Source: Owenia fusiformis
Taxonomy: Eukaryota; Annelida; Polychaeta; Sabellida; Oweniidae
Assembly: GCA_903813345.2 (NCBI GenBank)
Contig: CAIIXF020000008.1
Span: forward strand, 755,341 to 819,340
Reading direction: 5' to 3'
Length of the DNA: 64,000 nt
This document shows, one piece after another, positions 54,101 to 63,700 of this stretch (positions within the stretch are counted from its first letter, which is position 1; every line of letters begins with the position of its first letter). Under the pieces are notes generated by a model that had not been told where the DNA came from, ran no database searches, and was given only the letters and a program-made list of their open reading frames with translations. The position numbers and the translations under genes are program-made.

Positions 54101-57100
54101 ACATTGTAATGACATTGTGATAATTTTTGCCTGAAGTGTGGCCGCTGCTTGTATTAGTTATCCCATCGAACAAAGTTCCGAGGGATATAGGGAACGCCTC
54201 TGTCCGTCCGTCTGTACGTATGTCCGTTCATCCATCCGTCTCCGTAACTCAAATACCGTTGACCCGATTTTGTTCATATTTTGTACACACATACCTAATG
54301 AGGGTAGAAGTTCTGCTCGAAAACCGATTTTCAAAATGGCTGCTCATTTTAAAATGCAGCCATTTTAGTGCCGATTTTACAGTGATTTAGGTACTGCATA
54401 TAAAACTGTAATAGCAATATGTTTTAAATGTAAAAAAGTTATATAGGACATTGATTAAGTAAGAAATGTAAATAAAGAAGAAATACATGGCAGCCATCTT
54501 GAAACATGGCTGCCTTTGCACATCATTTTATGATTTTTGCTATAATTTGAAAAGTAGTGAAGCGATTTTTTCATATTTGGTATGGGAATTCTTTAAGCAT
54601 GGCACAATGTCTAATGACATTTTGGGTAGTAGACAGCCATTTTTACGTGTGTTATTTTACATTTTTTACTATAACTCAAAAAGTAGTTGATCGATTTTGT
54701 TCATATTTTATATGTGAATACTATAAGCATGGCACACTGTCTAATGACACTTTGGGCAGTAGGCGGCCATTTTGAAAAATGGCTACCATTTTTTATGTTT
54801 TTAGTATAACTTGAAAAGTAGTGAAGCGATTCTGTTCATAATACTTTAAGCATGGCACATTGTCTAATTAAACTTTTGGGAGTAGTCGGCCAATTTGAAA
54901 AATGGCAACAATTTTTATGTGTGTTATTTTACATTTTTTATTATAATTCAAAAAGTTATAGAGCGATTTTGTTCATATTTGATATGTGAATATAAGGATT
55001 GCATACTGTCTTATGACATTTTGGGTAGTAGGCGGCCATTTTAAAAAATGGCCAGCATTTACATGTATGTGCGATTTTTTAAAAATCTTTATATGTACCT
55101 ACTTAAAAGCATATTGCTTCTTCTGATGACAACTTGGCTAGTGAGCAACCATTTTGAAAATGGTGGCCTCTCTTATGGGTGTTATTTTATGATATCTGCT
55201 ATATATTTTGTTTGTAAAGCCAGCCATTTCTGTTCGATGGGATTCGCTACGCTTTGGCGTTGCCGTTGTTCTGGTTAATCTTCCTTGGATCACTCAGAGG
55301 TGAGGGGTTGATTTTAGCACATAGGTGGGAAGTCAGTCCAAAATCGTGATAGTAATTCCATGTTGAGTGTGCCAAGTAGAGACCCTTTTCATGTTCACAT
55401 GTAGCATATGTTGGAAACGCAGTACAGACACTATGGCAATGTGGGTCCAGACATCATACATAATTGACAAAACTGGAAACTAGGTGACAGCAATGTTCTA
55501 CTGTCTACGATAATTATACATATTCTATCTGCAATTTTTCACGGGATTTGGACATGCTTTTTTGGTGAGTTACCCTGCCCCCCCCACCCCCATAGTTGGT
55601 GATGATGCTGTCGACTCATTGTCATATTGTAGAAAATGACTGTGCCACATTTCCGACAAGTTCAATTTTGTAAGCAGATTGTGAGAAAAATAAACAAAAG
55701 TTTCAATCGTAACACTGGTCAATGCCTGATCAGAAATTTCTATGGATTTACACACCTTGAAGAATTGTTCACCGAATGTGAAGCATGAGTTCTCAAAAAC
55801 TTACCTATGTTTCGAGGACATGGAGGACGAAGTGGCTCCGTAATCGGAGTTGCCTCCATTTTGGTCTGTAACATGTTGCAGCCTCGTTTTGAACAGCTAT
55901 GCGTTTCTGCGCTGCGTTACCTATCTCCACCTTGCATTGGCGGATCCAGGAGCTAACAAGGGGGGCCCAGATTTCAAGTTCTCAAAAAATGTTGGGCCCC
56001 AAAAACCAAAATTTGTATATGTGATCTCATTATGTTCTGCTTGCCCTTTTTGGAATATCACTCCACACTGGTGGATCTGGGGGGGGGGTAATTTGAGTGT
56101 TGCAGATGAATATTGATGCAAGAATGTGAAAATATTTGCAGTGAAGGACATTGACACTTACAATAAAAGAATAACAATTATCCCTTTGAAATAAAAAACA
56201 GGTTTATTGTAAAATAATAGCCTTATAAACCAATGAAATACATACTGCAAAGCTCTGGAAAACAAATTTATGAAAACTAATATTTGTGACTTGTATTTTC
56301 CAGGTTCGTTGCTTCTGAGCAATGTAAGACTGGGAAGCCACTTCCAGGTAAATTCTATTTACACATTTACTTGTATTATCCCATCAAACGGAGTTCGGAG
56401 GGATATAGGGAACACCTCTGTCCATCGATCGGTATCCAAATGTTAGTCTGAATTTATCTTTGTGGAAAGATTGTATGCTTCAGTTGCTCTTTAACAAAAC
56501 ATGTGGGACAGTGTATCAATATATTACAAGACGTCTGTACATCCATCCATCCATACAACTGTCTGTCTGTCTGTCTGTATGTACATACGTCTATCGGGAT
56601 GATAACTAAATTTGTGAACCCAATTTTGTTTAATTTTGTACACATGTGCTCAATAGGAGTAGAAGTTCTGCTCACAAGCCGAATTTCAAAATGGCAGCCA
56701 TTGTAGTGCTGATTTTACAGTAATTTAGGTACTGTATATAAGACTGTAATAGCAATATGTTTTAAATGTTAAAAGGTTATATAGGACATTAATAAACCTA
56801 AATATAGATATTTAAGAAATATATGGCGGCCATCTTGAAAAATGGCGGCCTTTACATGCTATTTTACGAATTTTGTTGTAACTTGAAAAGTAGTAGAGCG
56901 ATTTTATTCATATTTGATATGTGAATTGAATACTCATAAGCATGGCGCATTTGAAAATGGTGGCCATTTTTATGTGTGTTATTTTATGATTTTTGCTAAC
57001 CAGAAAAGCATTTTGTAAAAATGGCAGCCATGGCTGTTCGATGGGATTTGCTACGCTTTGGCATTGCTGTTACCTACTTACTGATTACTATTGTATCTTG

Positions 57101-58487
57101 TTTTTTATGTAATGTGTATTCATTAAATCATATTTAGATTATTTCACTAGCATTGAATCAAAATTTCTCTAAATCTCAAACAATGATGCTTATAGATGTT
57201 TTATGCATGGAACACCAAACATACACAAGAGAATTCAAGAAAATTTCAGCATATTTAAAAATTAGTTGCATATTTTGGGCCACCCTGTAGCATCTGTTTA
57301 CTTTTAGATCTGTATAATATTTACCTTTACCTACATGAATTCAATAAGCATTTGTACACTATTCATCATATTAAAGGCACCATACCAGAAAACGCTCCAA
57401 TTGTGTTGGACTATATACTGTATAATATATGCCTTAACCTACATGAATTCAATAAGCATTTGTACACTATTCATCATATTAAAGGCACCATACCAGAAAA
57501 CCCTCCAATTGTGTTGGACTCTGAGAGAAAGCTGGAGGATCCATTCCCCCTAAAAGACTGGATCAACGCTAACAGGGCAGAGATTGAGGCTAATGGTCAT
57601 AAAGAAATTTTTGGAAATGGTTATCAATTTCAGGTGAGTTCAAAGGTCAGGGCAGATGCACTGCTCAGTGTAGTCTGATCTGCGGGACTGTGTTTGTTAT
57701 TGTGAATTGATTTGAAATAAAAAGTATTATACATTATTTTAAATAAAAAACCAATTGAGGATATATAAGTGGTTTATCTTGATAACTGCTTTGTCATGGT
57801 CGGGAGCTGTATCATCTTTCCTACTGAAGTGCACATACATGTATGTTCTTTAGTGGCTGGTGGGCTAACCGTACTTATGATTATCTATTTCCACAGGTGG
57901 ATATGTTTGGTAAAGGGGAGAACTCAGGAGGAAATGATGTTGCAGAGATCTGGATTTGGCAGATGGTAGGTCACTGTGGTTGTCATGTTTTGGTTACACT
58001 AGTCATGTTTTGAAATAGACAATTTGATAAAAACAGTGATAAGTGAAAGATATATGAACTGGGAAAACTAAGATACAATAGAGAGAGAAAATATTAAATG
58101 GGAAAAAAAGTTTATATACCAGTAATTCAATGTTGTCTAAATTTCCTCATATTGTCCAAAAAATGAAATATTGAAACATATTATCTTCTGTGTTTCAGGA
58201 AGGCAGTTCAGAGGTGACAATAGATGGCGAGCTCTTCAAACTCAGTGAGAATGACAGCCTTCTTATTCCAGCTGGAAAACGGTATAATTTATTTTATTTG
58301 AAATTCAATGGACTGCACCTCAATAAATTAACAAAGTTTTCATTTTTAAATGTATCACAAGTAGATGAGACCAATGACGGAATAAGTTAAATGAACCAAT
58401 CATTGTTTTTCCAGATATACAGCAAAACGGGGAGAAGGATCACTTGCGTTGATTTGCTTCCAAGATCCTTTTAGAAAATACAAGTAA
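42152..58487 (+). CDS. HAAO: 3-hydroxyanthranilate 3,4-dioxygenase (10 exons, 297 aa)
   Basis: Cytosolic non-haem Fe(II) cupin enzyme of the kynurenine pathway: 3-hydroxyanthranilate plus O2 gives 2-amino-3-carboxymuconate semialdehyde, the precursor of quinolinate and NAD. Exons: 42152-42246, 46016-46097, 46602-46685, 51613-51725, 53964-54065, 56304-56347, 57485-57633, 57897-57965, 58199-58281, 58415-58487. They total 894 bp, all with AG/GT borders and matching phases; 297 residues against 286 in human. Start [15 protein letters not shown]; exon 1 ends VCNKM as in the family. Metal ligands expected from the family are present: H53 and E59 ([11 protein letters not shown]) and H97 (HSPQR); substrate-side R49, R101 and E111 are also present. 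The end is [10 protein letters not shown]. Intron 1 holds a LINE, intron 3 a nested receptor gene, and introns 2, 4 and 6 carry tandem copies of the adjoining exon borders (separate entries). I chose the acceptors and donors that give family-like length; real splice choice needs RNA. Confidence 0.94.
42440..44704 (-). mobile_element. Non-LTR retrotransposon (jockey/CR1-like group) with intact RT ORF
   Basis: LINE antisense in HAAO intron 1. ORF 44684-42591 codes 697 residues without interruption. The reverse transcriptase has NYRPVSLTS (about 265), catalytic motif [11 protein letters not shown] (about 335-344), motif [12 protein letters not shown] (about 392-402) and motif C FADD (425-428), then the usual thumb and C-terminal region ([10 protein letters not shown]). 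There is an in-frame TAA at 44705-44703 and no endonuclease domain, so the copy is 5' truncated. About 150 bp of 3' UTR follow on the minus strand, but the outer ends are approximate and no target duplication was found. The intact ORF suggests a young insertion (inference). Confidence 0.88.
45752..45981. mobile_element. MITE-like repeat with CAGT(A/G)AAACCT ends (pogo/Tc1-like)
   Basis: Begins TGTAAAACCTATCTAATCCG and ends CAGGTTTCACTGTA, an inverted pair. The interior repeats GGTGTTCAGATT-like words. Related pieces lie at 12880-13021 and about 19440-19535. The right end is only about 35 bp from HAAO exon 2, so it borders the pyrimidine tract of that acceptor. The family assignment is from the ends only. 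Confidence 0.5.
46294..46601 (+). repeat. Tandem array of HAAO exon 3 acceptor, exact 42-bp period
   Basis: Each 42-bp unit has a pyrimidine tract and AG (TTTTGTCTTCCAG) followed by the first 27 or so bases of exon 3, coding [11 protein letters not shown]-adjacent unit starts are at 46308, 46350, 46392, 46434, 46476, 46518, 46560 and 46602; the last is the true exon. There are no indels. 42 bp is 14 codons, and from 46350 onward the frame stays open into exon 3 (repeat peptide [14 protein letters not shown] with small changes). Using the first copy would meet an in-frame TAG at 46347. The array fills most of the 504-bp intron 2. Confidence 0.95.
46901..49807 (-). CDS. Somatomedin-B plus seven-transmembrane receptor, methuselah/adhesion-like, intronless
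   Basis: An uninterrupted 968-codon ORF inside HAAO intron 3 on the opposite strand. Residues 1-23 form a signal peptide (hydrophobic run [11 protein letters not shown]). Residues about 30-140 are a Ser/Thr/Asn-rich stalk with many N-glycosylation sequons. A Cys-rich somatomedin-B-like module (CHGNC...CACDVYC...DCCSDF) sits at about 170-206, followed by more Cys-rich ectodomain to about 590. Seven hydrophobic helices follow at roughly 604-628, 640-665, 672-697, 712-734, 788-812, 836-858 and 861-884, with GFTWIFGF in helix 6 typical of secretin/adhesion-class receptors. C670 and C781 could form the usual extracellular disulfide. I see no clear GPS autoproteolysis site before helix 1, as in methuselah-type receptors. 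The cytoplasmic tail repeats a short element ([11 protein letters not shown] and [12 protein letters not shown]). The ligand is unknown. A single exon suggests origin by retrocopy or an expanded intronless family (inference). Confidence 0.88.
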   Translation of the reverse strand: MNVISLLRISLYSFMLIVLLLFCGDTSQVGNNTKIQSRNHKTSDSYLTSEIKTEHIKAIFDVKSENDTTGNINVTESPNTTDPYVREDTKASLNVTNGHTNEETSLSTLNVTAEYNTEDPFTTQQETSSPLMIFMTLHPEYVSPCENQETLQTALDEVKDCTTYMPHLYSCHGNCGNKTSPDRHCACDVYCLVNEDCCSDFAQLCPVMAENSQKIMESVQDQQIQLNCTTKKHSAAVKMITTCPHSSNKTCDLFGLDLLEGYMPVFDNNTGLYYLNDYCAKCNNFTRGELQMPTEVTCPPFIQPYNMEELQQAIYTKTCKLVFDQLGHQCWKYESTCHPDCEFNETIQTLCDTESVQMYATNKDVYKNEYCAICANDWPGEHCSSNIKGSYMPIFPSFSFSLVMNINPDRELTVEYHIKGKKRSFRCDKLTNCNDACTAGYELQNDKCVFMYNMEPLTASFEYTVLGEVQSIIDTSSEFISDLSFALDASETLTRRLVGNISYSFSKDYDTDDKRLNGVFVAKFKVKLPITTNLTLHEFHNETVDAIINSTKEEHSSSGDKDSDFDTLTICIDLVNFVTCYDWLNGTFLNQTQNRVKKVGLQSTEIMGLVTIICLTLSIISMLIRLIFQTFISIYHSFAGKIQFCFVSSLCVSHILYLIGPLVMDVPSLCKAIGILIHYFFLVSFTWMAIIALDMYLTFRSTLRNSKGWKRILLYVFIAMFLPVIIISVAVTLDHGTRFKPFYGNSVSDSADSEFGTVKPVPSTPNLESRASNMDANVQTCQMSNPYATLLFFACPLGVMIVFNTIMYILTVFSLKSTWKQTKMVSNGNNFHLDVYIKLFIIMGFTWIFGFIAPFVHNEAIIYVFIVLNASQGVFIFITSVCTKAVLYEIKSKCLTFKKSGQRTLNYSVRTNVVNGKTKYVLNGIRSKYMTGMKGSLGTNVNFSLRTNVVNGRTTKLQEDHDVNSTSL
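50270..50880. repeat. Degenerate tandem repeat, three to four copies of roughly 180 bp
   Basis: Recurring blocks: GTGAACTGTTTGA(C/T)GG, TTGATTTCAAATTTTCAG, a (C/G)ATTCTGG(A/T)AA stretch, ATGGCCATTTTGGATTTTCC and AAATCTTGTC(C/T)GAA. Copies are old and diverged. It lies between the nested receptor and HAAO exon 4. Confidence 0.55.
51662..53740 (+). repeat. Tandem array of HAAO exon 4 end plus donor, 17 copies, exact 94-bp period
   Basis: Units start at ACACTGTAGGG; the GGG of successive copies lies at 51670, 51764, 51858 and so on every 94 bp to 53174. Copy 1 is the end of true exon 4 (coding [20 protein letters not shown], then AG before the GT donor). The others are copies in intron 4 of the last roughly 60 coding bases, the donor and about 35 bp of intron. 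Copies 12-15 have AGATACAG in place of AGGTATA, so the donor is lost; 13 of 17 retain GT. Copies 6-7 and 9-10 are near identical at a 282-bp distance, a three-unit higher-order repeat. Copy 17 is split by a hAT-type MITE (53233-53702). 94 bp is not a multiple of three. Confidence 0.95.
53233..53702 (+). mobile_element. hAT-type MITE, TAGTGTTGTCGCGAT family, copy 2, inside the 94-bp array
   Basis: 470-bp element with ends TAGTGTTGTCGCGAT and ATCGCGACAACACTA, flanked by ATTAGGTA (53225-53232) and CTTAGGTA (53703-53710), a 7 of 8 match. The interior matches the 40762-41197 copy reversed. It split the last unit of the HAAO exon 4 array at its donor site, so it landed after that unit formed. Small ORFs crossing it are chance. 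Confidence 0.88.
54168..55262. mobile_element. Foldback-type repeat with TCCCATCGAAC ends, copy 1
   Basis: TCCCATCGAAC at 54171 and GTTCGATGGGA at 55232 form inverted ends. The interior contains a TCCG-rich simple stretch, then four to five degenerate tandem units of roughly 170 bp, each with GCATGGCACA.TGTCTAATGAC, GGCGGCCATTTT, a TTATTTTA stretch and AGCGATTTTGTTCATA. It lies in HAAO intron 5. Non-coding; the superfamily was not recognised. Confidence 0.6.
56379..57060. mobile_element. Foldback-type repeat, copy 2
   Basis: A second copy in HAAO intron 6, with TCCCATCAAAC at 56379 and GTTCGATGGGA at 57036, the same GAGGGATATAGGGAAC start, CTGT-rich microsatellite and AATGGCGGCC units, but fewer internal repeats than copy 1. 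A fragment of the start also occurs near 46712-46760 (CCCATTGAATGAAGTTCGG). Confidence 0.6.
57310..57525 (+). repeat. 108-bp tandem duplication across the HAAO exon 7 acceptor
   Basis: Two copies, 57310-57417 and 57418-57525, covering the end of intron 6 and the start of exon 7. The true acceptor is taken as 57484/57485, the copy at 57376/57377. 108 bp is 36 codons, and the stretch from 57377 to 57485 has no stop in the exon 7 frame, so use of the upstream acceptor would add 36 residues in frame (starting [12 protein letters not shown]). The copies differ at a few bases (for example GCT versus CCT). Confidence 0.93.
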
Positions 58488-58604
58488 ACTCTAGCATTGA
58501 TGGAATCCTGAAGTGTCAAATCTAAACATTCCTATACCTGTGTACAAAGGAAGAACATATATATATACATGTCTCAAGCAAATAACAATTTCATATATTT
58601 TGTC

Positions 58605-58610
58605 ATTAAA
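58605..58610 (+). promoter_or_regulatory. Candidate HAAO polyadenylation signal
   Basis: ATTAAA 118 bp after the HAAO stop codon, followed by a T-rich stretch. It is the first recognisable variant downstream; not proven. Confidence 0.35.
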
Positions 58611-59307
58611 AACATGTTTTATTACACTTAAATAATGAATGTACCGGTATACAAATTTAAAATCAAATGCAGTACATTTTTATTGTAGGTTAGTATTTAC
58701 ATATAATCCGTGGTTTTACCACAAAGTGATATTTTGTATTTTGTAAAATCCAATTGAATGTTTCCAATGTCATCTCTCTAAAAATCTGATTGGTCAATGT
58801 TATTTGAAGGCAAGTTCTTTAGGAGTCTTTGTCTCAGAAATATTGTGAATAATAATTCATGAAATTATACTGTGTTCAAGATATATTGCCAAAGTTATAA
58901 GATATATTCAATGTAGGATTAATATGTATAATATTTTTGATAGAACAAGCCATATGCTCAAAATAATTTACCTATGGAGGGCAATACCTGTTCATCTTTC
59001 AGTGATCTCTGCAGGGAGATTGTTTATATTGTTAATATAATATGATCACATGGTGCCATGTTAACCAATCAGAATACTGGAATTTCAGCATGAATTTGAA
59101 CATGTTAAGGAGGTCAAATTCATTGGCGTCAGAAGGGGGAGGGCGTTGGGGCCCCCACCCCCCTTTTCCCAGATCTTTTTAGATTTGAAACCGAGCCTAG
59201 AATTGAAAGCTCTGGAGCTAATTAAAGTCAAAGTGTAATAATGGCATAGTTTCTCAGGAACCCATACAATATGTAAATAGGCGACTTTGAAGAATTGCAA
59301 AATGTTA

Positions 59308-59690
59308 CCCTTTGTATTCGTTCGACGTCACTTCTCAGTTAAAAGAGAGCTTTGTATTATTCTAACTAGACTCTGCACACAGGGTAGCAAAATGTATATT
59401 ATAGTAAATATCAAAGTTTTTTTAGTCAAAGTCGAGCTAGTTTTCTAAAAACATAATTTTTTCTTATTTTTCTTGTTGGGAATACTGTGCTGAGATGTGT
59501 TCAGAATGCACCAGAGAGGGTCTAAATTACGTGCTAATTATGCGATGATGTCAGAGAAAAGGACCATATAGAAAGTTGTCCGTATTATGATGAACTCTGA
59601 TTGGCTCGGTGAGATGAGAGATTTATTGTAAACTGAAACAGCGAAGACAAAGCTCTCTTTTAAGAAGTGAAGTTGAACGGATGCAAAAGG
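59308..59690. mobile_element. TA-flanked MITE with about 45-bp inverted repeats
   Basis: 383-bp element between HAAO and ALKBH1. The left end CCCTTTGTATTCGTTCGACG and the complement of the right end, CCTTTTGCATCCGTTCAAC, continue as inverted repeats through AAAAGAGAGCTTTGT. TA dinucleotides border both ends (59306-59307, 59691-59692), fitting a Tc1/mariner-like or other TA-targeting family. A diverged relative lies at 13749-14123. Confidence 0.7.
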
Positions 59691-60753
59691 TAATTACTGT
59701 AGGGATTATGTGCCTGATACCATGAAGTTTTATGATCAAACGCGAGGTAGATGTTTCAATTTAATCAAAAGTAATTATCGCAACATTACAAAAACTGCTT
59801 AAAATGTGTAACAAACTCGTATATTTACTGCATAATAACATAATGTTGACATATACATGTAATAATATATACATGTTGACATATACATGTAATAATATAC
59901 ACATGTAACAGCTGATATTCTGAATACCAAATGCTCTGTTAGTCTTGATACAAGACAGTCATTCTAGAAAGTGAAGAGAATATATGTCTCTGGATTAATA
60001 AATAAAAATGTATTAATGAAATAGCAAATCATTAGTTTATGCTCGTAATAGATTCAGATGAATGGAATTATATTACATGGACTTGAATAAGATAATGATT
60101 ATTATTAGAAAGGTGTACTGGAAAACTGCCATACCATGTTGTTAGTCATTTTCTCCTGCTTTACTGTCTACATGCATCGTGGTAAAACACGCCCTCTCTA
60201 TCTCTATCCTTCTGGATAGCATCTGCGATGCAACAGAGAGAGATGCTATGAGTATCAGAATGGTCTACATGGTCAAAGATACAGTAATATCTCTATACTT
60301 AATCTAAGTAATACTTAACTTACGTAATTAAATGAGGTTGAAACTCTTGTGTGTAAAAACCTTGAAATCACAAGGTTTGACCAGTACAGGTAGGATTTTA
60401 AATGGCGTGATTAGTGCCACTAAATGGACAAATTATTTGTTGAGACCTAAATTATTGTTATAATGATGAGATTAGAATTTTTATGAATGTACATTTAAGT
60501 CGCATTGGATGATCTATATTGTTAAAGATAGGCAGCTAGTGCATGTCTTTCAATCATTGTTACATTGTACAATAACCATGGAATAAAATATTGAATTTTC
60601 CATTACAATAAATATTTGCTTTTGTTTCTGTATGTATAATGCAGTTTTCATGATACATTCTAAAACATTCCAAAATATCAACTACACTGGATTGAACAAA
60701 ACAACTACACCATAATGATTGGGGAATAAAACTCACGATGTAAAGGTATAAAT

Positions 60754-63700
60754 TCAAGAGGCCATTTGATCTGGGAACGTTTCACCTGGCTTAAACACCT
60801 GTCTAACGTTCAGATTCACTCTAGTTTCGTTCAAGTAGTCCTCAAATAAAACCCAATCAGCGTCAGACACTGTAGCTTCATTCCAACATGGCTCATCATT
60901 GCAAACACAGGGTGTCGTTGAATCCTTTACGCTCTTAGGATTATGTCCTGGTGTCCCTGGGGGATTCTTAATTTCTGTCTTTGCACAATCTACATCACAA
61001 CCTGCAATTTGTTTAGCATCACCCGATTCAAAAAGTTCAGCAGTCTTGTTTGAAAGACACTCTTCTAATTGGAGGCAATTAGTACAATTTTTTTCATCTT
61101 TGTTAAGATTTTTATCCAATGTTTTCTGCCCAACTTCTTGATTTGAAACCTCCAAGGCTTCCATGTCCTTTGAATTGAGAATTTTTGGCACTGCATGATA
61201 GAATTTCCTAGCTGGGCCTGCCATTATGATGATGTCACCATCTCGGAGAAACATCGGGGCAGGAGCCGTATCTTTGGTGTCCCCGCCAAGTAGAAATATT
61301 GCTGGCTGACCAAAGCTGAAAAAAGCAATTAGTCTCATGATTTAAATAGTGGATACCCTATGACCTTTAAGTGATTAGATTTTTATCCACAAATGGATAT
61401 GATATCTGCATGAGTGACATTAGTAAGAGACTACAGAGTGCAGAAATTAATATCCAGTGCATAAAAATCATATCACGAGTTAATTATTGGATAATACTCT
61501 TATCCATAGTTGAAGGGTGCTTGTAAAAAGCTTCCAAAAGTCTGATAAGCTAGTGTTACTGAAAGCTTTGTTTTAATCAAGTAACAAAATCCATTGACAA
61601 CTGAATATGGCAGCGTATCTCATGGTTTAAAAGCCATATTAAATGGTGTAATGAAAATTTGTCAAAGATTTTTCCACTGGTTACAAAAATAGCATTTTTG
61701 TAATTTGACAAGATATGCAATGAATCACAGTAACTATGGAATTATCGCAATACCTTATTGACAGCAGTGGTGCTTCCATGTCGTACTCTGAGTGATCCTG
61801 GTGCCCTGCTAATGTAGAATACATGCGATAGTAGTTGACTACAGCAGCCTGTGGGGAGTAGGTATGATAACCAAGTACATTGGTAATGTATTTGCTCAGT
61901 TGAGCAAGATCACTGGGAAATGAAGTGACATCATCTGGAGAGTATTCCTGCAAATAAAGAATATTACTTTTAGTTAATGGTAAGATTATTACATCTAATC
62001 ATGAGTATAAATGTATTAAAAAAATGTAAAATCTAGCATTGCAAATTGAAATTGGATTTTTAAAGATATAATTCCAATCTCAATTGGCAACATTTCATAG
62101 TTAAAATATGATATTAATTGAAATATGATATTAATTTGACACACTCAATGTAAAATAGGTTTTAGAAAAATGAGGCTTCCTTTCCCTTGATATTGATTGG
62201 CAATGGGCCAAGCTTGTATACCAAACAGGGGGTTCGAAACCATCCAACTGGCCAAAAATTCTTGCAAAATCATGCAGTTTTTCACAATTTTGAGCACTTT
62301 TCAAGGGACTTTGAGACAAAATTCTAAGATTTGAACCTCCCTTGGCAAAAGTTGGCTATGGGCCTGAGCTCTGAAGAACCTGCAACAATACTACAATACT
62401 GCCTTTATTACCTTAGTGTCCCAGTTATGATGGTATCCCAAAGTGACCCATCTCAACTTGTACATGAGAGTTTTCTTCATCTTCAAACTTGGATCATTTC
62501 GCCTGAAAAAGAAAAACACAACATCTGAACTATTTTTGCTGTGAAAATAAATGGCAACAAAATTGAATTGTCATGACAATCACATGTGATAATTAGAATT
62601 TTAAATGGAAGATTCTAGTTACAATTAAGACATGTGAAGGTCACATCAATAGGTTACATTCATACCAATAGGTCAAGGTCACATCAATAGGTCACTGCAA
62701 TGCCAATAGTTCAAGGTCATATCAATAGGTCACTGTCACAACAATATGTCAAGGTCACATCAATAGGTCACTGCCATAACAATATGTCAAGGTCACATCT
62801 GATCAATATGTCAATTTCACACCAATAGGTCAAGGTCACCTCAATAGGTCACTGTCAAACAAAATGTTAAGATTCTACAATACAGCAGTATTTCTAGATC
62901 TGTTAAGATGTAATACAATCCTAATTTCTAGTTTGCTTTTTGTTGAGATCTACACCTGGGTATAAACTATGAACATGTAGAGGCCTATTGTTAACCCTTT
63001 TATATATCACTTTTCATGTTCCTTTATCTTCTAATCACTGTATATCACTAAACTTACAGTCTAAGAGGATGCCTCTCAATACAGCTCATGAACCCAACCA
63101 ATGTCTCAAAATGGATTTGATAATAGAAAAATGAAGAAATACTTACATTAGTTCGAATGAGTCATCCCAGATGTTTTCTTGAATTGAATCAAGGTTAAAA
63201 TCGTTGTATAGTTTGTTGCATCTATTGCGGTTTGTTGGGAAATCATGGATACATCTGTGAAGAATCCTTCTGTGTAAGTTTGGTTGGAATGGATTTTTTA
63301 TAAATGAGAACCCTAAAATGAATGAATGTTCAAAACATGTACACTGTACATTCATGACAATTGTAAGGCTGAAAATGAGAGCTTTCCAAGATCTAGCATA
63401 CCAAATGTCAGAGAAAATATTGAACTATATGTATAGCATCAGCTTTAAAAATTTCAATTGATAATTCTGACCTGGAAGTTCATCTAGAGTGTAGACTTTC
63501 CATTCAGCTGGTGGAATAAGACCACACATTGATTGTTGATGACTGAGGCCATCCATATGTGCTCCAAGAGGAACTGTTGTATAAGCATATCCAATGTCCT
63601 GAATGAGAAACATGAACATGAACATCAGAGGGGTCACTACAAGAGAGTTCCCTGCAGTTGAAGAGTCTGTAGGTTTTAGCATGTTGGAACCATAGGTGTG

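Larger units (their letters stand above)
58488..60753. other. Convergent intergenic region between HAAO and ALKBH1
   Basis: Holds the 3' UTRs of both genes, the TA-flanked MITE at 59308-59690, a tandem ATATACATGTAATA pair near 59850-59905 and otherwise AT-rich DNA without recognisable genes. Confidence 0.55.

Noticed and set aside
55921-56116. Possible MITE marked by TTGGCGGATCCAGG and ACTGGTGGATCTGGGG
   Set aside because: The two end-like motifs are in the same orientation, with no target duplication seen; too weak to list as an element.
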